Assembly: GCA_023101885.1 (NCBI GenBank)
Contig: JALPQD010000016.1
Span: 13,299,134-13,363,133 of the forward strand
Length of the DNA stretch: 64,000 bases
Direction: 5' to 3'
DNA from: Typhlomys cinereus
Lineage: Eukaryota; Chordata; Mammalia; Rodentia; Platacanthomyidae
A program made the position numbers and the translations under genes. How positions within the stretch are numbered: position 1 is the first letter of the stretch; each line of letters starts with the position of its first letter. Below, one piece after another: positions 11,050 through 23,359 of the stretch. The notes under the pieces are model-generated. The model saw only the letters and a list, made by a program, of their open reading frames with translations, did no database searches and was not told the origin of the DNA.

Positions 11050-13192
11050 ATTTTTAATACCTAAGGGACCATTGAAAACTCCAACAGAAAATTCATGGAT
11101 CTAATACATAAGGTCAGCAGAGTGGCAGGTTACAAAATTTATGTTCAAAAATCAGTAGCTTTCTATACATCAAAGATGAAAAAATGAGAAAGTTCTAAAA
11201 GAAACAATTCTATTTACCATAGCTCCTAAAAAATGAAATGTCTTTCAGTAAAACTAACCAAGGATGTGAGAGACCTGACCAATGAAAACCTTAAAACTGT
11301 AAAGAAACCAGGTGGAAAAACTTCCCATACGACTGTTCAGTAGAATTAGTATCATAAAAATTACCATCCTACCACAAGCAATATACAGATTCAATGTAAT
11401 GTCAATTAAAATTCCAAGTTAATTCTTTACAGAAAATAATAAAACAAACTGAAAATTCATATGGAAGTCCCAGAAAAGTATAAACAATTCTGAGTAATAA
11501 AAACTCTGCTGGAAGTATCACCATATCAGAACTTAATCTATACTAACAATATATAGTAATAAAGACAGCATGATACTGGCTCCAAAATAGACACATAGAA
11601 CAATGAATAAGGTTTGAAGACCCAGATATAAGCCCATATACCTACAGTCATCTAATTTTTAACATAGGTGTTCAGAAAAACCATTGGAAAAAGATAGCAC
11701 CTTCAAGAAATTGTGCTGGCAAAACTGGATATCTATATGCAAAAGATTAAATTTGGCCCTTTACTTGTTATCATGCACAAAAATCAACTCTAAATGGACT
11801 AAGGACCTTAATATAAGATCAGAGACTATAAAAGCCCTAGAAAAAAGAGTAGGGAATTCCCTCGACTGATTGACCTTGGTCATCATTTTCTAAACCAGAT
11901 CCTAATTACACAGGAAATTAGGACCAACATTCAACAAGTGAGATCTCATGATCTCTTCAGCAAAAGATACTGTTAACCAAATTAAAATACAATCCATAAA
12001 ATGGGGGAAAATCCTCTCTATTCATACATCTGATTGAGGACTAATAACCAGAGTACAAAAAGAAAACAATTAAAAACCAAGGAGGTGAACAGTCCAATTA
12101 GAAAACGGCCTTAGAAATTAAAATAATGTTTTCCCAGGACAAAATTTAAATGTCCAACAAATACTGTAAAAATTTTTCCACCTCCCTAGCCATAACTTAG
12201 GGGAGAGTAGGAGAAGATCCCAAGAGAGTAGAGACAAAGAAACTCAGCTAAATAGATAACTAAGACTACTGTTCAGAAAAGCCCAAAATATTGACCCATC
12301 TCATCTTGTTCATTTTCCATTGTTGTTTAGATTGGTTAAAAGTCCTGTCATTGGGGGGGATAGGGGATTAAGTACACAGATATTTGGTTACCTGGAGGCC
12401 AACCCCACTTTCTACTGTGTCCTGTTCTTGTATTTCCCTACCCCTTCAATCCTTTCCTTATAAAAGGACTTTTTAACAGGTTTTTTTTTAATATTAGGAT
12501 AAGAGAAGATCTCAACACCCCAACAGGATGCAGCCTAGTGCGGGGGAAGAATAGTGAAATAGACAACAACCAGGAGAATACAGAGTGCCAGTGACCATAC
12601 ATTGTTCATCTGAAATCAGGCTTATCAAATCTCTCCCCATCTTAAAGCTCAGGGAACCTTTCAGAAGACGGAGCAGTAAGAGTGTAAGAGCCTGAAGATG
12701 GAAAGTCCATCACTGCACAAGACATTCCACTCAAGGCAGGGCTGCTGCATCCAGGAACTCACTGCAATGAGACTGCTCCTTACCAGACTTGAAAAATAGC
12801 TGACAAACCAACATGTCTCATAGACTAGTGAGAATCTCAGGATAAATAATTTCAAACAGTAGGAACCTTAGGGGCTAGGGGTAGACAGGGGAAGGAGAGT
12901 GTCCCTGTGTATTCCCAAAGAAGGGCCACTTAATCTGTCACAGATGCCTGAACTCTCACCAGAGGAGATGATCCATAGGGAACTAACAGAAATCATAGCA
13001 GCAGATGGGGATGAGGTTGGGAGGCAGTGGGATTGCGTGATGTAGGAGGGGATGAGGAGGGAAAGGGGGAGGGAAGGAGGGAGAGAGGGCAGGAAGAAGA
13101 GAGGGAGGAGAGAGAGGGAGGGGGAAAAGGGAGGGCAGGGATTATTATTCACTGTGCTTATAAAACTAAGAAGCAATAAATAAAGTTAAAAA
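11050..13192 (+). mobile_element. Older L1, 5'-truncated, internally deleted
   Basis: ORF2-like sequence begins after the RT catalytic region (GATCTAATACATAAGGTCAG, 11099) and runs with many changes to about 12190. It then jumps to 3' UTR sequence, so the Cys-rich C-terminal end of ORF2 is missing. The 3' UTR continues with a purine tract at about 13000-13140 and ends near 13192 in an A-rich tail. Divergence from copies A, B and F is much higher, so this is an older subfamily. One ORF2 block is still open at 11684-11869. Confidence 0.85.
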
Positions 13193-13199
13193 ACAATCT

Positions 13200-16100
13200 C
13201 TTTAAAACACCAGAGGTGGGCATCAAAAGAACAGTTGTCTTACCATAAATAAAATTAAATGAAGAAGAATATACTACCTTTGACTTGGAAAAATTAGATG
13301 CATTTCAACTAGTTTCTGAAATCCTGTTTTCACAATGCTACCCAGCACATTAGAGAGCATTTCTCATGATACTAAAATATCATGTAAAGAAAAAAACACT
13401 TGCTCTCCAAATATTTGGTAAAAGTTCAAAGTATCTTAAAGGGGTATTTTACATCCAAAATTTTGAAATCTATGGATGCTCTGACATTTGCTTTGAAAGA
13501 CATGATCATCTTCTTCAATTATTGCATCATAGGTGCAGGAAGGACAGGAGAAAGGCCCCTCATCAGACAGCAAGACAGAAAAATACAGACTGGAGACTTG
13601 GCACTGTGCTTCCCTTCTCCCCACAGGCCTGAGCTAAGCAGTACCAGGTACTCATGCCTCTAGCTGATGTTAACCAGTCTGTGCTGTTTCCTCAATTTCA
13701 TCCTTTATAAATCAAGGAGACAAGATAGATCCATACGGAATACTTCTAAGATGAAATATATCCTCTACACAAATACGAATTTGGGGTTAAAACAATATGT
13801 AATGTTAGCTGCTGTATTTGTTAATATGTTCTGAATGTTTCTGGCCCATATTTCATAGTGATTGTCACAGGCAGACACAAGTGAGAGAAACTGATTCATT
13901 AATTTGCAGGCTTATAAAGACTATAATAGAAAACACAATCATGAAATAGAGACTTTGAAGTATGAGTGCAATAACTTACATGAATGGATTGTCTGTCACA
14001 AAAGAAACTGGGATAAATCCTACAGTAAGGAAAGATCAAGTAGAGAGAATACCTTCAGTGAAAGTCTTTAAGCAGAATCTATGCTGTTGTCTTCATTGAC
14101 AGCCAGATCTTTGGAATTATATGTGAGATCACAGGGCTCAAGAAAGAAGAACTAATTTCTAAGTTTTCAGATGTAGATCACAATGTTGAAGGATTGCATT
14201 TAGGGGATAAGGTGGGGATTGTTCATTCAATTGCTAGTATTTATACTGAAAGTTAGATAAAAATTTCTGATTGACCTATATGATTTTCTTAGAGAAAATA
14301 TATGAATAAGCATGGTCAAAAACATTTGGCCCTAACTCAATTTAGGTCATTTCATAGCAAGTTAGCACCAGAAAGCAATATTGAGGGTATATTTCACAGT
14401 ATTGAAGAATTTTTGGTGATCTGAAACATTTAGCACACATTAGATCCTGTTATATAAAGATCAGATGCACAATTTCCTATAATGCTTCACATCACATAAA
14501 ATGTTATTTACACAGTGAAGTCTGTATTATTGCACATTGAATTTTAAAATGTCCATGGTAAACTAAAATGATATCTAACAAATTTAGCAATTGCAAATCT
14601 ACTGCAAATGCAACTATAAATAGATGGCTAGGCAATAAAAGATAGCTCATCATATATTTGCACATATTCTATAGTGTTTGTTTTGGGTAAGACAGAAATG
14701 ATGATGGACTCACATATAAATGTCTTAATGTAAGGAAAAATATCTTTTCATTGAAGCCATTATATACATTATTTCAGTCATCAAATTTCTTATTTAAGCT
14801 AATTACTGACAGTGAAAATTTCTTGAGTTCAATATCCAAAGGTGGAACTTGTGCAACATTCAGATGATAGATAAGTTTTTAATTCTCAGAACCCCTCCAT
14901 ACCTCATATGGATATCTAACAGAGTGTGTTGGTGAGGATCGAGACCCTCAATTGATTCCCTGAGGCTTGCAAAGAATGACTTGCCCTTGTCCCAGAGAGA
15001 GTGGAAGTTTCAAAGTTTTCTTTTTAAACAAGTACAGATTTTACTTTGTTGGGGAGGAGACCCAGATGCTGAGGAACCTTTGAGGCATGATGATAGCTTG
15101 GCATGATCACTTCTTCCCCCTCCACCCCCACACAACTTATTGCTATATTTTCCATGCATGACCCTTCCTGGGCTGAAGCCAGCTCAGCTTCAGAGCTGCT
15201 GAGCTTATGAAATGTTGGCGCCTTGCAATTGACTATGGAGGTTTAAAAATCAGAAGAGAAGCAGGTCTGACCACAATCAAGAGAAAAATTAAAACAAAGT
15301 GACAACATAACTTAGATTACCCTAAGCCCTGAGCCTAGACCCTGCTCTACCTAGAGGCTTAGCATCCCCTCTATTTATCTCTCAGGTCAGACGGAATGAC
15401 CAAAATGAGAAGAAAGTGTACCTGAGGAATAGAGGTAACTTTGGCTCCAATAGAAGATTAAAACAATTATTGTATCTTCTTTTCTCTTGCTTCTGTTGGC
15501 TTGATCTGAGAATTCATTGTAACATAAAAATTTTAAAAACCTTCCAGATCTTAAGGGAGGAATTTCATCAAATGCTTCTCTGATGGTAATAACACATACA
15601 AATCGAATACATGCATGTGTGAAATATTAAATATCAATGCAGGGTATGGTGATTCCAAAGTCATTCATTTTGTATAAGATGTTAGACCTTGATCCTCCTT
15701 CCAATTTAACTTTGCTACTCTCCTTCTAATAGAATTTTCTTTTCACATAATGGCTGTGCAAGAAGAGATCACCATAGTGAAGATTTTAGTTTCAAACTGC
15801 ACATATTACCCAATATAAATTCATTCTCTGTCAGAAAAATATTAAATTGTAAAATTTGTTTGGGGACTTCAGTACATATTTCTGTTTGTGCAAGGAACTT
15901 TTGGTTAAAGGAACTGAATACTCTAATTTTTGGGAAATCTAATTAAGGGAATGTTAGTAGAATAGCACTAGATAGATATATGTTCAATGGTGAGCTTCAA
16001 ATGGGCACAGTGCCATACATTTCAAATACCAGCATTAAAGAACCAGACACTGTAGGATCACCTAGCCAGACTGTATTCAAGGAAATTATAAGTAAATTCA

Positions 16101-16240
16101 AAGAAAATCCTAGTTTCATTTTGTGATTTTTCTTAAGCCTTAAACTCAAAGAAACATAAATCTTTTTATCTCCTTGCTGATAGTGGTTGTGGTTGTAGTG
16201 TTATGTTCATAATGGAAGAAAAGTAATTAACCCAGAGAGT
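13200..16240. other. Unassigned AT-rich sequence
   Basis: I see no convincing gene. Open frames at 13366-13663 are short, overlapping and without family features. The part from about 14890 to 15430 is less AT-rich and could be an old LTR-type remnant, but I found no paired LTR, primer-binding site or retroviral motif. Confidence 0.5.
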
Positions 16241-16255
16241 TTGGGATAAAAGTAT

Positions 16256-16393
16256 GGGGGGAGGCACTGGGGGATGGGGAAGGAAGGGTAAGGGGAGGGG
16301 AATCAGGGGAGTCGGGGGGAGGAGGAGGAAGGGAGGGAACCGGTGTACCTACTAAGTTTGTATGTGCGGAAATAATAATAAAAAATGTTAAAA
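16256..16393 (+). mobile_element. Very short L1 3'-end insertion with TSD
   Basis: 138 bases matching only the last part of the L1 3' UTR: purine tract, then GGTGTACCTACTAAGTTTG and AATAATAATAAAAAATG. The direct repeat AAAAGTAT lies at 16248-16255 and 16394-16401, so this is an independent, extremely 5'-truncated insertion. The copy is close to the L1 3' ends of A and B, so it is fairly recent. Confidence 0.88.
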
Positions 16394-16401
16394 AAAAGTA
16401 T

Positions 16402-17320
16402 TGACTAGCAAACACCTTGAGTTTCCTGTTCAAACATAGCTCACTTAGTAAGTGAAAAGTATTGATGAATATAGAGGTAAGGTTTTCTCAAAAATAAAGC
16501 AATCTTGCAGAAGATGAGAATCCATTTGTTCAAAAAGCTGGATCAGGATTAGAAGGCATTTTAAGCAGGCAAAAATTAGATCACAGCACAGGACACATTA
16601 AAACATGCCATGAGAAGAACAGAATTGCATGTGTTTTCAGAGTAATAGAGACATGATGGTTGTGATAGAACCTTGCTTGTATTGGTGCCTGGTCCAAAGT
16701 GAATACATACTTAAAGATACCTGTAATTAACCTCAGATGTACAGACATCATACAGCTATTCAAGTTGGATGACAAGATATCCTGTTCCTTGGGGTGTGCT
16801 GGCTTTCAGTGGCACTTGTTGGCTTGATATTCAATTCCCAGTGTTAAGAATTAATGGTCCAGAATCTGGACGTTGTATTTTCATTGTTAATGATCTTAAG
16901 ATTCTGGTCAAAATATGTTAATGTCTATAGATTCCACAAGACAAGAAATGTAGGGTCACATTATTTCTTGTGGTTGAATGCCTCTCTATTATTCTCTAGT
17001 TTTCCCTTTATGAGATTGATTGAAATAATTATTCTCAAGATAAATCAAATCAATCCAAAATCTTTATTAAATTTTTAAGAATCTCCCGTACATATTTTTT
17101 CTCCCATCATTCTTCTATAGCAATAATAGATTAGAGGTTGAATGAATACATGTCATACTTTAATGGTATTTCAAATATTATTGATTTGCACATATCTTTC
17201 AAATGCTACATTAATACTGTCAAACAAACTGTTTTCCTTTACATTTTACTAAAGAAAAAATGAGATGGCCAGGTCCATATAAATTATTAATCAATTTTAA
17301 GCTGACTGGTGAAGTTAAAG
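16402..17320. other. Unassigned AT-rich sequence
   Basis: No gene, RNA gene or repeat family recognised. Only short unsupported open frames. Confidence 0.5.
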
Positions 17321-17345
17321 AATTCTCTTTTCCTCAAACTCTCCT

Positions 17346-17445
17346 ACTTGCTGTATAGCTGAAGTTGGATTCCCATCCTCTTCCTTATGCTTCCCAAGTA
17401 CTGGGGTGACAGGTATGCTCCAGCCTGGGCTACATCAGACTCCAC
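17346..17445 (-). mobile_element. B1-like (7SL-derived) SINE fragment, antisense
   Basis: Contains CTTCCCAAGTACTGGGGTGA and then CCAGCCTGGGCT, the reverse complement of the B1/Alu core (consensus antisense: CCTCCCAAGTGCTGGGATTA). Divergent, so old. Confidence 0.6.
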
Positions 17446-17450
17446 CTTAA

Positions 17451-17559
17451 AAAAAAGCTAGCAAGATGGCTCAGCAGGTAAGACACTTGCTTATATTCCT
17501 GGTAGCTTGAGTTCAATCCCTGGAATTGTCCTCTGGACATCTATCCATGTGCTATGACG

Positions 17560-17657
<98 letters not shown>

Positions 17658-17660
17658 CTT
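17451..17660 (+). mobile_element. tRNA-derived SINE (B2/B4 style) with TC/CA tail
   Basis: Head GCAAGATGGCTCAGCAGGTAA resembles a pol III A box. GAGTTCAATCCC (17510-17521) resembles a B box. The body is followed by (TC)n about 17560-17604 and (CA)n 17605-17654. Confidence 0.7.
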
Positions 17661-18289
17661 TCAAAAATACTCTAGCTGACCAGAAAGAAGGCTTTTCTAT
17701 ATCAGAATGTTTGAGACAGTGTTGACCCAAAGTTAGTTAGGGGCCAACAGGAGTGTTGAACCAAACTTAGGGGTCAACACTAAACTTGAATAATGAAAGA
17801 GTCAAGAACCACTGGTGAACTCATCTGTGAACTGAGGCTGAGACAATGTCAGTATGTTCTTGGTTTTGGATGTGCATTTGATTCCCCAGAGGGCTGCCTG
17901 AAACACAGATACTAGAACAGTATCCAGCCAAGGGAGACACACTCAGTGGGGAGTCATGGGATGTGGTCCCGGTGGGAGGACACACAGTTGCATATGACAA
18001 CACATGGACAAAAACACCAGGTGGAAATGGCCTGGAAGCTTCCTCCTTGCTGGACAGTTTTCATGGTTCCAGAAAGTGTTAAGCAAACTACTAGGGAAGA
18101 AAAGCAATCAACAGTCTTATCAATGAGTGAGAGCTACAAGCTGTAATAATTATCACCCTGGGAAGAGAAGATCACTAGTGTAATAGTAGCATGACGGCAA
18201 AGGTGCATCCAATAGCTTTCTGATTAGATTAAAAGCCTACTTCTTAGCAGGAATCACATTCCGGGACCTGTAAACTGGAACAACAACCT

Positions 18290-19011
18290 ATGAAAGATGA
18301 GAAACATGGCCCAAGAGGGAGTGTAAGCTATGAAGATTTAGTTGATTGCTAAAAATTTTGCCCATGGATTGGAGGAGCACTCAATATAGAAGGAATTCCT
18401 ATTGCAAAGGAATATGATTATGACAAAAAAGAAAATCATAACTGGATAAAATTCAGAAAATAAGTGACTGCAGACTGCTTGGCCCTAAACAGGATATAAG
18501 TCATTGAGTCACAATCCAAGGGTCAGGGCACACTACAGAAGAGGAATCAGTAAGATTGTAAGAACCTAACGTGGGGCAGAGGTGCAACCAGACACTATAT
18601 TCTAGCATATGACAGCACTGGTGTATTCACTGCAGCTATGCATAACAAGACCTGCATGGGAATTTTCCTGTCAACATTTCATCATGGATGTGGATAGAAT
18701 TAAAGAAACACCTAACCTTCCTAAAAAACTAATGAGGGATAATGTTGACAGGGAGGAAATGAAAGATGATTTCCTCAACACTGATGTAAGATTCATACTC
18801 CATCAAATACTCAGGTACATGACATCAAAAGCAAACCAGATGAAACACAGTGGGGAAAAGACTTAAAAATAAGATGGAGTGTGACAAGTAAGAAATGGGG
18901 TTGTAATGGGAAAAGAAGGGTGGGTGGGATTGGGGATTACGGTGTGAAAATATTCTAAGTTAACTATATTCATATACTATCCACAAAATGAATAAAATAT
19001 ATTTAAAAAAT
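18290..19011 (+). mobile_element. Old L1 3' UTR remnant (Lx-like)
   Basis: GAAGAGGAATCAGTAAGATTG followed by ACACTATATTCTAGC and a GCATAACAAGACCTGCATGGG segment resembles older rodent L1 3' UTRs. A GT-rich/purine stretch and AATGAATAAAATATATTTAA end it at the 19012 direct repeat. The subfamily name is from memory and uncertain. The open frame at 18609-18866 has no support as a gene. Confidence 0.55.
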
Positions 19012-19039
19012 AATTCTCTTTTCCTAAACTTCTCCTTTC

Positions 19040-20240
19040 ATTATGTGACAGTACACTAGTAACAGAAATGGAATGAAGTGGATGACCAGTGAGGAACTAT
19101 TGCTAAGTTTAACAACTTCACAATTTAGCAGCCACAGAGAGCTGAAACCTAGAAGATCACCTCCATGTTCCTGAATAGCTTGAAAATAAGGAAAATATAT
19201 TCTAAAAAATTCAAGAGTATTTCTTGAAGATGTGTATAAATTTTGCACTGATGAATATTTAGTATATTGTTAATAGAGTTATGCTTGTGACACTTTTTAT
19301 TCACCACTTTATTAAGTTTTCTGAAGTGATGAAGTAGATGCAAAATACTTAGGTTTTGCATCAAAAATGTTTTGAATTGGATGTTTAGAATAAAACATTA
19401 TTTTCTCTAAGTGATAGCTAAGATTTTATTGAAAGGAAATAGCTTGGTATTTTTTTTTTCTCAGTCAGTCTCCTCTGCAAAAGGATGCAATCAATATAAG
19501 ACACCTGCAGTTTGGGTGTGGATAAAACTGCTAAAAAGATTATAGTATGAGAGACAATTAAGTATGTCAAAATATGGCATAATAAACCTTAACATATGCT
19601 ACTTAGAACAAGGACAAAAATAAAGATACAACCTTTCTGTGGTTGATTTTATATTATTTGGATCTGTACAATGAAGGAAAAAGGTGGTGTCTCTCGCTTT
19701 AAATATTTACTGGTGGGCCCATATTATTTATTTCATGAAACTGCAAGGAAGAAGTTCTTGTAGAGCAAACTATTATGTTGCTTAATGAATAATGATTTGA
19801 ACACTTTGTGTCCTCAGGCTATGGAAGAGAAGCATTTCACTTCACCACGCAAGTATAAAATAGTAGTTAGAATGAGTCAGCGGATGAAGATTCAAAGCCA
19901 CTGCACCCTTGACTAACTTTCTTCTTTAAAAAGCAGTACAGCCTCATTGTAGTTTTGGTTGTACAAATTCAATTGCACGGGATGTGGTTTGAATTTTAAG
20001 GGTGGTGTGTCACCTAGCTTGGCGATATCAATTCTTCTGAGAACACAAGATGGGAAACGATGCAAATTTACAGGAACTGAAAACTTTCAAAGAGAACAAG
20101 GGGAAACCAAAGGAGAATGAAAATCAGGGCAGGCCAAAGCTCTGTCCTTTCTGAGTTAAGTAAGCTCAGTACTGATATTTCACATCTGTGGGAATTGTAT
20201 CACATACTCAGAAGCCACTAGAGATAATGTAATGTGTAAT
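19040..20240. other. Unassigned AT-rich sequence
   Basis: No gene or repeat family recognised. Confidence 0.5.
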
Positions 20241-20243
20241 GTA

Positions 20244-20270
20244 GTGTGTGTGTGTGTGTCTGTGTGTGTG
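20244..20270. repeat. (TG)n microsatellite
   Basis: Short TG run with one TC interruption. Confidence 0.9.
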
Positions 20271-20499
20271 TATTGGTGGTATATTCACTTAGGAGTGAGG
20301 AGAAAGTATATATAATTGTTTTTCAGCATTTGTTATCTATTTAATTTATTTGAAGAGAGGAGGGGAGAGATAGAAGGACAGAAAGATAGAAAGAAAAACT
20401 GTGTCACAGACAGCTACAGACAGATGACACAGAAGGACAGAGACACAGAAACACAGAGAAAGAGGCATTTATATCATACATTGACTTGTGGGTAGAAAT

Positions 20500-20623
20500 C
20501 CAAGAAAAAATTTCAGAAGTCAGATTTTTTCTTCTACTTCATGGGTTTTTGGGTACTGAACTCAGGTCACATACTTGTGAGCAGATGCCAGATCTGCTGA
20601 GTTATCTCACCGGCTCCAACTCC
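20500..20623 (-). mobile_element. tRNA-derived SINE fragment, antisense
   Basis: GGGTACTGAACTCAGGTCAC followed by CTGCTGAGTTATCTCACCGG is the reverse complement of a B-box then A-box SINE head. A purine-rich, CAGA-repeat body (20350-20470) precedes it. Similar to B4-type SINEs; old. Confidence 0.65.
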
Positions 20624-21093
20624 ATCTTCTTAATGTGAGCAATCACTACAGCATGATGAATGGCGACATCTTACAAGGACAGGTGTATTCTCTTTGACTT
20701 TGGAGTGCCATGCACTTAGAGCATCCCACCAGACAACCCCACCATTACTTCTGGTAGACTGTGAATGTTTCAAAATTGATTTCAACAGCAGAAATTTCAC
20801 AGTTCATTTTATTTTATCTAACACTGGTTTTCCCATTTCTTTTGCTTCCTAAGACCAACAGTCTTCACAGCCAGAAATAGCACAGACAAGCAAATTTTCT
20901 ATATTATCAGTGATCTCTTCCTCCATGTCAAGGAAATTCTTTGTGGACTAGTAATATCCTAAAGGCTTAAGAACCTGCCCTTTTACCTGATTTTCTCCCT
21001 GCAAATTGTTAGTCCTTAATATCAAAGTATTAAAGATTAAAGGATGCAGCTTTTCTTACAAACAACTGTGAAATTTGTGAAATGGTGCTTTGT

Positions 21094-21210
21094 CTGCACA
21101 ATGGTACACATTCCTAATCCCAGAACATGAAAAGCAGAGTCATGATCTCCAGTTTGAGGTTAGCAGGGTTGCATAGTTATGCTCTGTTCCAGAAGAACCA
21201 AAAAGCAAAT
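21094..21210 (+). mobile_element. B1-like SINE, sense, old
   Basis: ATGGTACACATTCCTAATCC resembles the B1 start of the form GTGGTGCACGCCTTTAATCC. CAGTTTGAGGTTAGCAGGGT and a later GCTCTGTTCCAGAA also follow the B1 pattern. High divergence. Confidence 0.55.
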
Positions 21211-21239
21211 TAGACATAATTATTTTCTAGTTTCTAGTT

Positions 21240-21480
21240 TTGGCTGACAATTGAGGCATGGGCCACACCTCTGAGGCTGGAGCTATGGACACATCTGTGA
21301 AGAAGCATTTGACAAAGGTCAAGTCTTTAGGAAATTGTTTTATTTGCATGACTGACACAAGATGGGACTATTCTCTGGATACTGTGGACAAAGATGGAGA
21401 GAACTGGTCAACAGACTGACAAACTAGAAAGTAGCATGGCCCTTGTGCCTTTTGGTGCATCTAGATCCCTAATGTTCTGC
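21240..21480. mobile_element. Possible URR1-like rodent dispersed repeat
   Basis: TTTTGGCTGACAATTGAGGC followed by a conserved-looking order (AAGAAGCATTTGACAAAG, then TTTTATTTGCATGACTGAC) recalls a common rodent dispersed repeat. The assignment is by memory only. Confidence 0.3.
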
Positions 21481-21763
21481 CAAATGGAATTCAACTTGAA
21501 AATGAAGACCAATAAAATACCATTGTGCCAACAAATTATTTAGACCATGTATTAATTAAAGCAATGCAATATGACATCAAGACAAATAGGGTTGAATATT
21601 TTCCAAGATAAGACTGCTGAAAATCAGAAAATTTTATTTCAACAATAGTTAGCTTAATATTAGAAGACACTATTCTATTATTTCATATTTCAACTATGAG
21701 ATGTGATACTGTTATCTACAGTGTATACATATATACACACTTTTACAAACTCCAGAATCTCCC

Positions 21764-21815
21764 CCACACATGAATACACACACATACACACACACACACT
21801 CACACACATACATGT
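21764..21815. repeat. (CA)n-rich microsatellite
   Basis: Imperfect CACA/CATA repeat, followed by a TGTG stretch that makes a weak inverted repeat. Confidence 0.85.
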
Positions 21816-21849
21816 ATGTGTGCGTGCTCAACTCACACATACATAAGAA

Positions 21850-22970
21850 AATTACATGGCATGTATTCTATCCAGCTTACTATATGGAACTTTGATTAAA
21901 TTGCTTAAATTATCTGATACTGTGTTTCTTGGTGCATAAAATGAGAGCAACAACCTGTTTCCTTAACCTGTTTCTTTCCATTGTTTGTAAAAAATATTTC
22001 TGATATCATAATCAAACATTAGTAAGTATGACATCACTTGACTTTATGTAAATAATTCTAGTTTATTTTCTAGGTGTAAATGCCTGAGCTATTGATTATG
22101 GTGAAGTAAGTACAACATCAGTAGGCTCAATATATACAGAGTATATGATAATAACCACATGGGATGGAAATTATTTTCACTGCAAACATTGAACCATTAG
22201 AAATTCTAAAATTTGAATTTTAAGAATTGAAGAGTCATGGAATAGAAGAGTCATCATAAACTTAATTTATTTTTCAGCCAAATTTCAGGCAAAAAACAGT
22301 TTTTCTGTAGCTAAAAAATGAATACCTATGTGAGAGGAAGTATGCACATGTCTGGGAATGTGGGATTGACTGCAACCAAGTTTCACATGAGGTTGTAGAC
22401 TGAACATAGACTTAACATATCCTAAAAATACCTATTCATCCTAATGAATATACACTTTCAAAATATTTTTTAAAATACATAGAGAGTTAATTAAGCATTT
22501 ATAAATTTTAGTTTAATCATTAAAAGAAATACATATAGCATTACTGTAATTGGATAGCAAAAACTGACAAAACAGATATCAACTCCTATTGTGATTAACT
22601 AGTGCTTGAATACCAGTAAGGAAAGGATAATTTCTTCTAGTAGTATTCCGATGCTAACCTCAGTGAAATATTCTGTTAAGTATCCTTCAAAAATTCTAAT
22701 TCAACAGGAAGTTTGGGCTAAGGAAGCAACTTCCTTAGGTAGAATTATGACTTCATTTAATCAGCTTCCAAATTCTTGACAAGGATTAATCTTCCATTAA
22801 GAAAGCAGGAAATTCCTCCAAATTAAACTCTCAGTGAGAAAATGTCCATCATTTCAACAGAGGCTTTTTTTGGTATTGGGGCCACCAAGTGCCTTGTGTA
22901 TTAGCACTTTATGTATACATAGTTACTTGCAGCTTAATCAAGGCAAATTATACTGAGGGATAATAAAAAC
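21850..22970. other. Unassigned AT-rich sequence
   Basis: No gene or repeat family recognised. Confidence 0.5.
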
Positions 22971-22974
22971 TACC

Positions 22975-23088
22975 CCTTAAGCATGAATTTTGTACCACAC
23001 AGTAGTCTAATAAGCTGGCACACATAATCATATTTTAAAATAAGCTGTATTTCAGGTAGCATTTAATCTCAGACCACTCTGAATGTTA
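22975..23088 (+). mobile_element. Possible MIR fragment
   Basis: GAATTTTGTACCACACAGTA followed by CACACATAATCATATTTT fits the first half of mammalian MIR (gradually diverged pattern of 'tgtgccaggcactgt' then 'atctcatttaa'). Confidence 0.4.
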
Positions 23089-23089
23089 C

Positions 23090-23350
23090 ACACTTTCATG
23101 GTTTGAAATGTTCCCCACAGTCTCATGTGTTTGGGCAGATCACAGCACCTTTGAGAGGTGGAGACTTGCTAGAGGAAGGCAGTCACAGGAGTGGACTGGA
23201 TAAATCCCACCCTACCTCCTAGAGAAGTCTTCTTTGCAGCAACACAAGAATAACTGTACACACACTTCATTATCAGTTGGCTTTCCTGGCCTAGGGTTTT
23301 GGTACCTTTTGGCACATAAATGAACAGAAAGTCAAGGACTGGGAACCTTG
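23090..23350 (+). mobile_element. URR1-like rodent repeat
   Basis: CAGCACCTTTGAGAGGTGGA, then CTTGCTAGAGGAAGGCAGTCA, matches the repeat copy at 46480-46745 (TAGCACCTTTAAGAGGTGGA, CTTGCTGGAGGAGGCAGGTCA). The paired occurrence in this window is direct evidence of a dispersed repeat; the family name is from memory. Confidence 0.55.
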
Positions 23351-23359
23351 CAATCAACA

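Larger units (their letters stand above)
17346..19011 (+). mobile_element. 1.67-kb composite insertion flanked by 25-bp direct repeats
   Basis: Direct repeats of about 25 bases (beginning AATTCTCTTTTCCT, ending CTCCT, with two small differences) lie at 17321-17345 and 19012-19036. Between them are an antisense B1-like fragment, a tRNA-type SINE with TC and CA tracts, and about 1.3 kb ending in old L1-type 3' UTR and an A-rich tail. The simplest reading is one old L1 insertion carrying later SINEs. Confidence 0.6.

Noticed and set aside
13366..13663. Three overlapping frames of 60-88 codons considered as a small gene
   Set aside because: No family features, both strands equally open, no splice context found.
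14890..15430. Possible retroviral LTR
   Set aside because: The sequence is less AT-rich, but no second LTR, TG...CA ends, primer-binding site or retroviral protein motif was seen.
18609..18866. Open frame of 85 codons with an acidic charged sequence
   Set aside because: It lies inside the old L1-type 3' UTR and shows no conserved domain.
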